Assembly: GCA_029960045.1 (NCBI GenBank)
Contig: JASCOV010000003.1
Location: forward strand, 124,001-188,000
Direction of reading: 5' to 3'
DNA: 64,000 nucleotides
Source of the DNA: Flavobacteriaceae bacterium PS02293
GTDB taxonomy: Bacteria > Bacteroidota > Bacteroidia > Flavobacteriales > Weeksellaceae
Shown: positions 27,104-35,232 of the stretch, piece after piece
Numbering within the stretch: the stretch's first letter is position 1
How the letters are laid out: each line of letters opens with the position of its first letter
Made by a program: the position numbers and the translations under genes
Notes under the pieces: model-generated
What the model was told of the DNA's origin: nothing
What the model saw: the letters and a program-made list of their open reading frames with translations, nothing else
Databases searched by the model: none

Positions 27104-27988
27104 TTAATTGGTTTCGTCCCAAAAGTCAAAGTAATTGAACCATTGAAGCGGATATTTTTTCAGCATCGATTCCAGATTCTGAACATAGGAGTTGAGTAAA
27201 GATTGAGAATCTCGGTTTTTGATATTCTGAGCGACTCTTGCGTAGAGATGATAGTGGAGATTTTTTTCCTTCATCACATACACATAAACCACCGGAACTC
27301 GTAATCTTGAAGCAATCAAAAAAGGACCTGCAGGAAATTTTGCAGTCTTGCCAAGTAATTCTGCTTCCAGAAATTTGGAACCTTCGAAATACCGATCGCC
27401 TGTGAAACAAATGAGTTCGTTGTTGGACAAAGCTTGGTTGATCTCGAAAATGTGTGACATATCATCTTTGACATAGATGAACTTGATATTGCTTTTCTTG
27501 ACCGCAATACTTTCCATATATTCTCTAATGACTGTAACCTCCTGATCTGTAGTCACTAAATTGATTTGACAATCAAAATCGATATCTGCAAAAAAATGCT
27601 CTGCAATTTCGAAATTTCCCATGTGTGCACTGATGAGAACACCTCCTTTTTTCTCGTTGAGAAGGTTTTTGAGGCTTTCAATTCCGTCAAATTCGTAAGT
27701 AAATCGATTTCTTAAACCAACAGAAATTGCAGTTTTGTCTATCAGAACTTTACCGAAAACAAAATAACTTTTGAAAACGGATAGTTTTGATTTCAATGAA
27801 CTGTAACCTAGTCTTTTTCGGAAGTAATAAGAAATGTATTGGTTGCTCTTTTTCTCGAAAATGAAATAGTAAGTCGCAACAAAATAAAGAACAAAATAGG
27901 AACTTCGAACACCAAGATTCTTAATACACCAAACAAAAATCTGGTAACCTAGTATTGTCCCTTTGGATCTGCCTTTCCATTTGTTCAT
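27104..27988 (-). CDS. LpxL/HtrB-like lysophospholipid acyltransferase
   Basis: A 294-aa protein with one N-terminal hydrophobic helix (about 20-50) and the acyltransferase motif LISAHMGNFE, the H-x4-D/E form used by LpxL/LpxM enzymes. FTGDRYF and FPAGPFLIA follow. Related genes in aryl polyene loci are thought to transfer the polyene acyl chain from ACP onto a lipid or sugar acceptor. It stands between a repeat-rich gap and a short gap before the ACP gene. It is one of several acyltransferase candidates in this locus. Confidence 0.87.
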   Translation of the reverse strand: MNKWKGRSKGTILGYQIFVWCIKNLGVRSSYFVLYFVATYYFIFEKKSNQYISYYFRKRLGYSSLKSKLSVFKSYFVFGKVLIDKTAISVGLRNRFTYEFDGIESLKNLLNEKKGGVLISAHMGNFEIAEHFFADIDFDCQINLVTTDQEVTVIREYMESIAVKKSNIKFIYVKDDMSHIFEINQALSNNELICFTGDRYFEGSKFLEAELLGKTAKFPAGPFLIASRLRVPVVYVYVMKEKNLHYHLYARVAQNIKNRDSQSLLNSYVQNLESMLKKYPLQWFNYFDFWDETN

Positions 27989-28062
27989 GTCTTCAATTTA
28001 CCAATTTATCAATCTAACAATCTGAATGATAATTGGTATATTTTCAAATTGTCAGATCGTAA

Positions 28063-28320
28063 TTAAATAGTATTTTTTTCAGAAATTTTATTTTCTATCG
28101 TACAATAAAAATCATCAAACGTAACGATCTTTTTGAAATCTGCTTCTCCTAATTTCACTCCGAAATTAGATTCGATAATCACGACCATATCAATATAATC
28201 CAGACTGTCTAAACCCAGAGTTTCTTTAAAATTAGCATCATTTGCAATATCATCACGATCTACTTCAAATTCGTTGACCAGGAAGTCATCGGCAATCGTA
28301 ATAATTTTTTCTTTATCCAT
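28063..28320 (-). CDS. acyl carrier protein (second)
   Basis: An 85-aa ACP with Ser39 in LGLDSLDYIDMVV as the phosphopantetheine attachment site. It differs clearly from the ACP at 16376 (LDSIDALEL), so the two likely serve different partners. It lies eight bases after the ketosynthase gene on the same strand. Confidence 0.93.
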   Translation of the reverse strand: MDKEKIITIADDFLVNEFEVDRDDIANDANFKETLGLDSLDYIDMVVIIESNFGVKLGEADFKKIVTFDDFYCTIENKISEKNTI

Positions 28321-28328
28321 AACTTTAT

Positions 28329-29549
28329 TTAATCAAACTTTTTAACAATCAATGCGGAGTTGGTTCCACCGAAGCCAAAAGAATTTGACAAAAATACGTC
28401 AATTTTTTGATTTTTTGTTTCAGTTATCAGATTAATCTTTTGGGCATCTTCATCCGGATTTTCAAGATTGATATTAGGTGCTACAAAATCATTCTGCATC
28501 ATTAATATTGAATAAATGACTTCGCTTGCGCCAGCCATCCAGCACTCGTGTCCTGTCATTGATTTGGTAGAACTTACAGGGATTTCGTTTCCGAAAATCT
28601 CGTGAATTGCTTTAGCTTCATTCGCGTCTCCTAAAGGTGTAGAAGTAGCGTGGGCATTAATATAATCAATATCTTTTGGACTTAATCCAGCTTGTTTCAA
28701 AGATCTTTCCATTGCCAAAGCCGGACCGTCAACATTAGGTGTAGAAATATGACCGCCATTGGATGAAAAACCATAACCGACAATTTCTGCCAAAATATTA
28801 GCGCCTCTTTTTTGTGCAGATTCCAGACTTTCTACAATTAAAGTTGCTGCGCCACCACTTGGAACCAGTCCGTCTCGCCCTGAATCGAAAGGTCGTGAAG
28901 CTTTTGCCGGATCGTCTTCTCGGGTAGAGAAAACACCTAATCCATCAAAGCTCATCATAGAAAATTTATTGGTTTCCTGTGCACCTCCACAAACAACCAT
29001 CTCTTGCAATCCACTCTTTATCAATAAATAAGCTAAACCTAACGAGTGTGAACCACTTGCACAAGCGGCGCTAATTGTGAGATTAATCCCTCTTAATTTG
29101 AAGATTGTGGAAAGGTTCATTGTAACAGTAGAGTTCATCGATTTGAAAATCGCACCAGAACCCATCAAAGTTGTATCTTTTTTTTCTCTTACAATATCTG
29201 TAGCTTCTATAACTGCCTGAGAAACACTATCGTTACCATAAAGAATTCCTACTTCATTGATATCTAAGAAATCCTGATCTATTCCAGCTTGTTTCAATGC
29301 GTCAATAGTTGCCAAATAAGCATATTCGCTCTCTTCGCCCATACTGATACGCTGTCTTCTGTTGAGAAGGCTTTTGAGTTCAGGTTTCGGAACGTGACCC
29401 ATCAAACCTGATCTGTAACCAAATTCTTTTCTGTCCTGATCTAAAACAATTCCGGATTTCCCTTGATAGAGCGATTCTTTAACTTCTTCCAAAGAAATCC
29501 CAATGCAGGAATAAATTCCCATTCCGGTAATGACGACTCTGTTTTCCAT
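28329..29549 (-). CDS. beta-ketoacyl-ACP synthase (FabB/FabF-like)
   Basis: A 406-aa KAS I/II enzyme with Cys163 (SAACASGS), His300 (INAHATSTP) and His334 (SMTGHECWMAGAS). All catalytic residues are present. Its grouping with an ACP, a FabG-like reductase and the ammonia-lyase suggests it loads or extends the 4-hydroxycinnamoyl starter in the aryl polyene pathway. Confidence 0.92.
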   Translation of the reverse strand: MENRVVITGMGIYSCIGISLEEVKESLYQGKSGIVLDQDRKEFGYRSGLMGHVPKPELKSLLNRRQRISMGEESEYAYLATIDALKQAGIDQDFLDINEVGILYGNDSVSQAVIEATDIVREKKDTTLMGSGAIFKSMNSTVTMNLSTIFKLRGINLTISAACASGSHSLGLAYLLIKSGLQEMVVCGGAQETNKFSMMSFDGLGVFSTREDDPAKASRPFDSGRDGLVPSGGAATLIVESLESAQKRGANILAEIVGYGFSSNGGHISTPNVDGPALAMERSLKQAGLSPKDIDYINAHATSTPLGDANEAKAIHEIFGNEIPVSSTKSMTGHECWMAGASEVIYSILMMQNDFVAPNINLENPDEDAQKINLITETKNQKIDVFLSNSFGFGGTNSALIVKKFD

Positions 29550-29579
29550 TTTTTAAATTTAACAATGTATCAGTCTAGC

Positions 29580-29632
29580 AATGTAACAATTAGAAATATT
29601 GGTAAACTGGTAAATTTTTAGATTGTTACATT
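29580..29632. repeat. intergenic inverted repeat, 11-base arms
   Basis: aatgtaacaat (29580-29590) and attgttacatt (29622-29632) are perfect complements 31 bases apart. The motif resembles the arms of the element at 16645-16706. It fills the gap between the KS and FabG-like genes. Confidence 0.6.
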
Positions 29633-29634
29633 AT

Positions 29635-30366
29635 TTAAGAGTAAATTCCTCCATTAATATTGATTACCTCGCCTGTGATGTAAGACGACTTTCTAGATGC
29701 TAAAAATGCAACTAAATCTGCCACTTCTTCCGCTTCTCCAAATCGGTTTGCCGGAATCATTGCTTTCAGTTCATCTTCATTAAAATCCTGAGTCATATCA
29801 GTTTTAATAAAACCTGGTGCAACTGCATTTACAGTAATATTTCTTTTCGCAACTTCCTGAGCCAAAGCTTTTGTTGCTCCAACAACTGCGCCTTTTGCTG
29901 CAGAATAATTGGTTTGTCCGGCAGTTCCTTTCACGCCGGAAACAGAAACCATATTGATGATTCTGCCGTATTTGTTTCTCAACAATTTCTGAATGAAAAA
30001 ATTCGTCACATTGAAAAATCCATTCAAACTTGTGTTGATTACAGAATTCCAATCTTCGGATTTCATCCACATAAAAAGTCCGTCTCTTGTGATTCCAGCG
30101 TTATTAACAATCACTTCTACTAAGGAATCTGGATTTTTTTCCTGCCAGTCTCCAAGAACTTTTAATGTTTCTTCAGCGTTTCCTACATCAAATTTAAGAA
30201 TTTCGCCGGTAGAACCCAACTCCTCCACTTTGGCTAGAGTTTCTTCTGCTGCGGATTGATTAGAAGTATAATTGATGAGAATATGATAGTTTTTTTCTTC
30301 TGCCAGCTTCAGGCAGATTGCTCTACCAATTCCTCTGGAACCTCCTGTTATAATTGCGCATTTCAT
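29635..30366 (-). CDS. 3-oxoacyl-ACP reductase (FabG-like SDR)
   Basis: A 243-aa classical short-chain dehydrogenase. The NADPH-binding motif is GGSRGIG (8-14), followed by NNAG (88-91) and a catalytic Ser141/Tyr154/Lys158 set (YSAAK). It ends in the usual FabG tail ITGEVININGG. It reduces the beta-keto group after each condensation, feeding the dehydratase. It lies between the KS and the ammonia-lyase gene, so it is most likely the pathway-dedicated copy rather than the housekeeping fabG. Confidence 0.92.
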   Translation of the reverse strand: MKCAIITGGSRGIGRAICLKLAEEKNYHILINYTSNQSAAEETLAKVEELGSTGEILKFDVGNAEETLKVLGDWQEKNPDSLVEVIVNNAGITRDGLFMWMKSEDWNSVINTSLNGFFNVTNFFIQKLLRNKYGRIINMVSVSGVKGTAGQTNYSAAKGAVVGATKALAQEVAKRNITVNAVAPGFIKTDMTQDFNEDELKAMIPANRFGEAEEVADLVAFLASRKSSYITGEVININGGIYS

Positions 30367-30444
30367 TGGTTATTGTTTTTGCTAAATCATTATTCCATAG
30401 GTTTCCCTACGATTAGTGATATTAAACCTTTCGGGTTTAGTTCT

Positions 30445-31971
30445 TTAATATTTATAGTTTTTCAAATACTGTTTCACATTTTCCAAATACGGATACATTA
30501 CCATATCTTCTGAAAAAGCCGGAATTATTTTCCTGATATCTGTATATAATTCTTTTGTAGAAGACGAAATCTTATCCTGAAAACCAAGATATTCTATCGC
30601 CTGAACAATTGTAATTAATTCAATGGCTAAAACTTCGAAAGAGTTTTCAATCACTTTTCTGCAAATTACTGCAGCATTGGTTCCCATACTCACAATATCC
30701 TGATTATCATTATTGTTAGGAATACTGTGAATGTACATTGGATTGGATAACATTTGACTTTCGGCAGTTGTAGAAGTTGCTGTAAACTGAACGCCCTGCA
30801 TTCCAAAATTGAAACCTAATTTACCCAGATTTACAAATGGTGGGAAGATTTCGTTGATCTTTGCATTCAAAAGATAATTTAGCTGTCTTTCAGCTAGCAT
30901 TGTCAGTTTTGTCACAACGATTTTCAGTTTGTCCATTTCAAGAGAAATATAATCTCCGTGGAAATTACCACCGTGATAAACGTGCTGATCCTCAACATTG
31001 ATGATTGGATTATCATTGGCTGAATTGATTTCATTTTCAAGAACTTCTTCTGTATATTCCAAAGTATCCAAAACTGGTCCTAAAATCTGAGGAACGCATC
31101 TTAATGAATAATATTCCTGAACTTTTTCTTTGAAAACTTTATCTTGTTCTTCAAAACTGGTATAAAGATGGTCTTCTCTTTTTCTAATTAATTTACTATC
31201 AGACAAATATGAACGCATTTTTTCAGCAACTTTTTGTTGCCCAAGATGTTTTTTGGTAGCATTCAGCGATTCGGAAAAATGATCATCATAAGCTTGTACA
31301 AGTTCGTTAATTGCGCAAGACAATCTGATAGAAATATCGGTTAATTGATTGGCTTTGTATGAGTTGACGATTCCGATTCCTGACATCACGGAAGTTCCGT
31401 TCATCAAGGCAAGACCTTCACGAATTTCAACATTGATCGGCTGTAATCCTTCAGTTATAAAAACTTCTTTTGTTGATCTTCTTTCGCCTTTGTAGAAAAC
31501 TTCCCCTTCGCCAATAAGAACCAAAGCTAAGTGAGCCAACTGAACTAAATCGCCACTTGCTCCAACTCCGCCGTGTTCGAAAATTAACGGCGTAACATTT
31601 CTGTTTATTAACTCTTTAAGCAAATTGATTACAGAATCGTGAACGCCGGAACGACCAAGCGATAATGTATTAAGTCTCGCCAGCATACAAGCTTTCACCT
31701 CATCTGCAGGTAACGGATTTCCTATTCCCGAAGAATGACTTCGGATCAGATTATATTGAAGTTGATGCGTATCCTGATCATTGATTTTAAATTGTGCCAT
31801 TGGTCCAAAACCAGTATTGACACCATAGATCACTTTATTTTTAGAAAATTCTTTCAGAAAATTGAAACTTGCGCTCACTCTTTGCAGAAGTGAATCGTCC
31901 AATTCTATATTTTCATTTTCAATGATTATTTTCTGGAAATCGCGTATGTTTAAATGGTTGCTAATTTTCAT
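30445..31971 (-). CDS. aromatic amino acid ammonia-lyase (probable tyrosine ammonia-lyase)
   Basis: A 508-aa HAL/PAL-family enzyme. The MIO prosthetic group forms from Ala138-Ser139-Gly140 (GGVGASGDLVQLAH), and Tyr49 in VIYGVNTGFG is the catalytic base. The substrate-selectivity region reads LIRSHSSGIG (75-84), closer to the SH pattern of HAL than to the HH of Rhodobacter TAL. However, the flavobacterial TAL known from flexirubin producers such as F. johnsoniae belongs to this group, and the context (ACP, KS, CoA ligase) demands 4-coumarate. Histidase activity is the main alternative. It opens the minus-strand arm and is divergent from the halogenase-like gene. Confidence 0.87.
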   Translation of the reverse strand: MKISNHLNIRDFQKIIIENENIELDDSLLQRVSASFNFLKEFSKNKVIYGVNTGFGPMAQFKINDQDTHQLQYNLIRSHSSGIGNPLPADEVKACMLARLNTLSLGRSGVHDSVINLLKELINRNVTPLIFEHGGVGASGDLVQLAHLALVLIGEGEVFYKGERRSTKEVFITEGLQPINVEIREGLALMNGTSVMSGIGIVNSYKANQLTDISIRLSCAINELVQAYDDHFSESLNATKKHLGQQKVAEKMRSYLSDSKLIRKREDHLYTSFEEQDKVFKEKVQEYYSLRCVPQILGPVLDTLEYTEEVLENEINSANDNPIINVEDQHVYHGGNFHGDYISLEMDKLKIVVTKLTMLAERQLNYLLNAKINEIFPPFVNLGKLGFNFGMQGVQFTATSTTAESQMLSNPMYIHSIPNNNDNQDIVSMGTNAAVICRKVIENSFEVLAIELITIVQAIEYLGFQDKISSSTKELYTDIRKIIPAFSEDMVMYPYLENVKQYLKNYKY

Positions 31972-31995
31972 TAATTATAGTAATAAAAGATAAAA

Positions 31996-32029
31996 TTGTA
32001 ATATAATTAAATATTTGTCATTAATTTTG
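31996..32029 (+). promoter_or_regulatory. promoter of the halogenase-like gene
   Basis: TTG at 31996-31998 and TAATTTTG at 32022-32029 are separated by 23 bases, fitting the Bacteroidota TTG-N17-23-TAnnTTTG pattern. The -7 box lies 27 bases before the chosen ATG and after the alternative TTG start, which supports the ATG. Confidence 0.5.
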
Positions 32030-32056
32030 CGCAAAGATAAAAGTTTTCTCAAACAA

Positions 32057-33307
32057 ATGAACAAAGAAATTGTTGATGTTTTGGTAATTGGCGCCGGACC
32101 ATCTGGTTGTGTTTCCTCTGCTTTTCTAAAAAAGAACAACATCAACGTAAAAGTTGTCGAAAAAACAAAATTCCCAAGAATTGTTGTTGGCGAAAGTCTA
32201 ATTCCAAGAGTGATGGATCATTTTGATGAGGCCGGATTATTTCCTGCTTTGGATAAAATGGGTTTTGAAAAGAAATTGGGCGCTCGTTTTATGCGAGGCG
32301 ATGAAGTCTGCATTTTTGATTTCAGCAACAAATTCGGAGAAGGATGGGATTGGACTTGGCAAGTTCCGAGAGCGGATTTTGACAACACTTTGGCTCAGGA
32401 AGTTATTAATAAAGGCATCGATCTGGAATTTGAAACAGAAGTAATTGGAATTGAATTCAATGGAACTGATTCTATCACAACTGTCAGAACCAAAGATGGC
32501 GAGACGAAAGAAATTCACGCAAAATTCGTCATTGATTCAAGTGGTTATGGAAGGGTTCTGCCAAGATTATTAGACTTAGAAAAACCTTCAAAACTCTCTC
32601 CGCATTCAGCGATTTTTTCTCATGTTAAAGATATCAATAGAGAAGCAGGCGTTGAAGGAACTTTGATTTCATTTGACATTATCGAAACTGAGGTTTGGCT
32701 TTGGGTAATTCCTTTTTCTGACGGAAATACGAGTTTAGGAATTGTTGGACCAACTGATTATATCGACAAACTTTCTGAAAATGGTGATGCTGCTGAAGCT
32801 TTAAGAAAAGCCATTTCGCTTTCAGATTATTATATAAAACGTTTTGGAGAAGTTGATTTCCTTTTCGAACCGAGACATTTGAAAGATTATTCTTGTTCTG
32901 TAAAAAAATTATTCGGAGACGGATTTGCTTTGACGGGAAATGCATCTGAATTTCTAGATCCTGTTTTTTCATCAGGAATGGCTTTTGCAACAGAATCCGG
33001 AATGTTGGCAGCTAAATTAGCATTAAGACAATTAAATGGCGAAACCATAGATTGGCAAAAAGAATATTCGGATTATATCTTATATGGTGTGAATGTTTTC
33101 ACGACTTATGTCAAAGAATGGTACACGGGAAATCTTCAGGAGTTGTTTTTTCATCAACCGGAAAATCCCGACGTGAAAAGGAAAATATGTGCTGTTCTTG
33201 CTGGTTATGTTTGGAATAAGAAAAATCCGTTTGTGAGATTGCACGATTCTGCAGTTGTAAATCTTGCGAATTACATCAAAGTAGAAAAACTGGAACAACA
33301 ACAATAA
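32057..33307 (+). CDS. flavin-dependent halogenase-like oxidoreductase
   Basis: The product is 416 aa from the ATG at 32057. A TTG at 32015 lies before the -7 box and is rejected. The FAD motif is VIGAGPSGCVSSAFL, followed by FPRIVVGESLIP. Two marks of flavin halogenases are visible: the WLWVIP segment (WxWxIP-type) and FLDPVFSSG (the FxxPxxSxG motif). Lys72/73 in EKKLGARF sits where phenol halogenases keep the catalytic Lys. Flexirubins can be chlorinated on the aryl ring, so a role in ring chlorination is plausible. A hydroxylase or reductase role in the same fold is the alternative. It is a single plus-strand gene within minus-strand neighbours. Confidence 0.72.
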   Translation: MNKEIVDVLVIGAGPSGCVSSAFLKKNNINVKVVEKTKFPRIVVGESLIPRVMDHFDEAGLFPALDKMGFEKKLGARFMRGDEVCIFDFSNKFGEGWDWTWQVPRADFDNTLAQEVINKGIDLEFETEVIGIEFNGTDSITTVRTKDGETKEIHAKFVIDSSGYGRVLPRLLDLEKPSKLSPHSAIFSHVKDINREAGVEGTLISFDIIETEVWLWVIPFSDGNTSLGIVGPTDYIDKLSENGDAAEALRKAISLSDYYIKRFGEVDFLFEPRHLKDYSCSVKKLFGDGFALTGNASEFLDPVFSSGMAFATESGMLAAKLALRQLNGETIDWQKEYSDYILYGVNVFTTYVKEWYTGNLQELFFHQPENPDVKRKICAVLAGYVWNKKNPFVRLHDSAVVNLANYIKVEKLEQQQ

Positions 33308-33308
33308 A

Positions 33309-33331
33309 AAAGGCTGCAAATTGCAGCCTTT
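33309..33331. terminator. bidirectional terminator
   Basis: aaaggctgcaa (33309-33319) and ttgcagccttt (33321-33331) form an 11-base perfect stem, with A-rich and T-rich flanks. It lies between the convergent halogenase-like and exported-protein genes, serving both. Confidence 0.85.
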
Positions 33332-33351
33332 CTAATTTTATAATTCAGAGA

Positions 33352-33933
33352 TTATTTTTTTCCTTTCTTAATATCTGCTGCAAGTTCTTTTGCCAGTTTT
33401 GCATAACATTCGGAAATTCTGTAGCCAGAGTCATAATCGTAACCCATAGCTCCACTTCCCGGAACATCTGTATAATCTGCAGATACAAGAACTTTACCAT
33501 CTTTATCCGCTACACTTACTGTTGTGTGAATTTTAGAATCTCTTCTCATAACCCCCACATTGAAACCCGGATAGATCCAAGTCGTTTTCACATTTATGAC
33601 GTAAGGCGCTCCGTTATTTTTACCAACCTGAATAGACTCTTCTCTTTTGTTGAAAGATTCTATAAACTTAGGCTCATATCTGTTTTCTCTGTCTGCAAAC
33701 CAGGATTTTTTAAAATCATCATCCGTTCCTTTCTCCTCTCTTTTTTTCATTTTATCTTTAAGGAATTCTTCTTCTGTTTTGAATTTGTCAACCTTCAGAT
33801 CAGTGTAATCAAATTTTACATCAAAAAGAACAATTCCTTTCAAAGCTGCAAAACTCCCCGATGTTACTTTCATTTTTTGAGCCATTGCAAATGTTGAAAC
33901 AGCTATTAATCCTAATAAGAATATTTTTTTCAT
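33352..33933 (-). CDS. exported protein, paralogue 1 of 3
   Basis: A 193-aa protein with signal peptide MKKIFLLGLIAVSTFAMAQ. The mature part opens MKVTSGSFAALKG, continues with a charged helical middle, and then VKTTWIYPGFNVGVMRRDS and a late tyrosine-rich segment. It shares the SGSxAxLK opening, the WxYPG/WVFPG core and the C-terminal helix with the two genes upstream, so the three arose by tandem duplication. Function unknown. Position inside the flexirubin locus suggests envelope support. Confidence 0.75.
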   Translation of the reverse strand: MKKIFLLGLIAVSTFAMAQKMKVTSGSFAALKGIVLFDVKFDYTDLKVDKFKTEEEFLKDKMKKREEKGTDDDFKKSWFADRENRYEPKFIESFNKREESIQVGKNNGAPYVINVKTTWIYPGFNVGVMRRDSKIHTTVSVADKDGKVLVSADYTDVPGSGAMGYDYDSGYRISECYAKLAKELAADIKKGKK

Positions 33934-33977
33934 AGTTTTTTGTTTATTGGGTAAATATATAAATATTTTAAATTTGA

Positions 33978-34583
33978 TTACCTAAAAGATTTCTTCATTT
34001 CTTTCACAAAATATTTCCCCGCAGATTCATAGGCTGCTGCTATTCTTCCGTATTCCATTACAATCTCTTTATTTTTCACAAACTTGTCGAATTTCTCCAA
34101 TTCTATAACTGCTATAACATTTGAAGGATTGCCAGCCTCAACCACTTTTATAGTTCCTGATATCTCGGCTGTCATTGCAACCAATCCGGCATGCCAGCCT
34201 GGGAAAACCCATTTTGTATCCAAAACGATGGTGTATTTTGCAGAACTTCCTGTATCAAATTTGATTTTCTTGTACGATTTGTTCAATCCTTTTAAGAAAT
34301 ATTGGATGTATTCTTCTTTTTTATATTTTTCCCATTCTCCGCTCCATTTTTGCCAGCCAGCTTCTCCTCTTTTAGGATTTGATAAAAGCTCTTGTTTTCT
34401 GTTTTCAAGATATTGAGCTTCTGTAATATTCTCCTTCATCATCAATACATTGTCAAAATTCAGCTCAACATTCACCTCAGTTTGATCTTTCAAAGCCGCT
34501 AAACTTCCCGAAGCCAATTTGAAATTCTGACCATTAGCAATCATAGTAATGCTCACGAAAAGCACTAACAATAGTTTTTTCAT
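33978..34583 (-). CDS. exported protein, paralogue 2 of 3
   Basis: A 201-aa protein with signal peptide MKKLLLVLFVSITMIANGQ. The mature start FKLASGSLAALKDQTEVNV, ITEAQYLENRKQ and the core LDTKWVFPGWHAGLVAMTAE are closely shared with paralogue 3. It lacks Cys and catalytic motifs. It lies eight bases after paralogue 3. Confidence 0.77.
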   Translation of the reverse strand: MKKLLLVLFVSITMIANGQNFKLASGSLAALKDQTEVNVELNFDNVLMMKENITEAQYLENRKQELLSNPKRGEAGWQKWSGEWEKYKKEEYIQYFLKGLNKSYKKIKFDTGSSAKYTIVLDTKWVFPGWHAGLVAMTAEISGTIKVVEAGNPSNVIAVIELEKFDKFVKNKEIVMEYGRIAAAYESAGKYFVKEMKKSFR

Positions 34584-34591
34584 ACTTTTAT

Positions 34592-35215
34592 TTACTTTTT
34601 AATTTGTTTAGCAATCTGTTTCCACAAGAGTCTTCCTGTTTTTTCGTAAGCAACAGAAATTCTTCCATATTCCATTACATATTCTGAATTTGGATTTTCA
34701 CTTATTCCAACACCTTCAATCGCAGGCGAATCTACATTGCATAAAACATTTGAAGGATTGTCAGTTTCTACCAATTTCAACTCACTTGTAAGCTTAGCTG
34801 GCTGCATTACAAATCCTGCAGACCAACCTGCATAGATCCAAACTGTTTTTACTATCAATGTATATTTGGAGTTAATGTTACTTTTGAAAACAATGTTCTT
34901 CGCTTTATGATTGATTCCTTTCAGAAACTTTTCTATGTAAGTCGTTTCTTTTCCATTTTGCCATCCTTCATTCCATTTTTCCCAATCCTTTTCAATTTTT
35001 TTTGGATTGTTTAAGATGTCATTTTTTTTATAATCCAAATATTGAGCTTCTGTAAAATTTTCTGCCTGAAAGGTGACATTCTTATCAATGACCAATTTCA
35101 CATTGACCTCAGTTTGATCTTTCAACACTGAAAAATCTCCTGAAATAATTTTCATTTTCTGTGAATAAGCAATAGTTGCAAATCCCGTGAGAAGTATTAA
35201 AAATAATTTTTTCAT
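34592..35215 (-). CDS. exported protein, paralogue 3 of 3
   Basis: A 207-aa protein with signal peptide MKKLFLILLTGFATIAYSQ. Shared blocks are MKIISGDFSVLKDQTEVNV, FTEAQYLDYKKND and VKTVWIYAGWSAGFVMQPA. It has a C-terminal helix (EYVMEYGRISVAYEKTGR) also found in paralogue 2. It lies 17 bases after the CoA-ligase gene on the same strand, so the triplet is probably cotranscribed with it. Function unknown. Confidence 0.77.
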   Translation of the reverse strand: MKKLFLILLTGFATIAYSQKMKIISGDFSVLKDQTEVNVKLVIDKNVTFQAENFTEAQYLDYKKNDILNNPKKIEKDWEKWNEGWQNGKETTYIEKFLKGINHKAKNIVFKSNINSKYTLIVKTVWIYAGWSAGFVMQPAKLTSELKLVETDNPSNVLCNVDSPAIEGVGISENPNSEYVMEYGRISVAYEKTGRLLWKQIAKQIKK

Positions 35216-35232
35216 TAGTTATTAGGTAAATT

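Noticed and set aside
26932..27129. Minus-strand 65-codon ORF in the gap
   Set aside because: It overlaps repeat-like DNA, has no family resemblance and poor start context.
30445..31971. Histidine ammonia-lyase (hutH) of histidine degradation
   Set aside because: No other hut genes are nearby, and the gene sits with aryl polyene starter genes; tyrosine ammonia-lyase is more likely though not proven.
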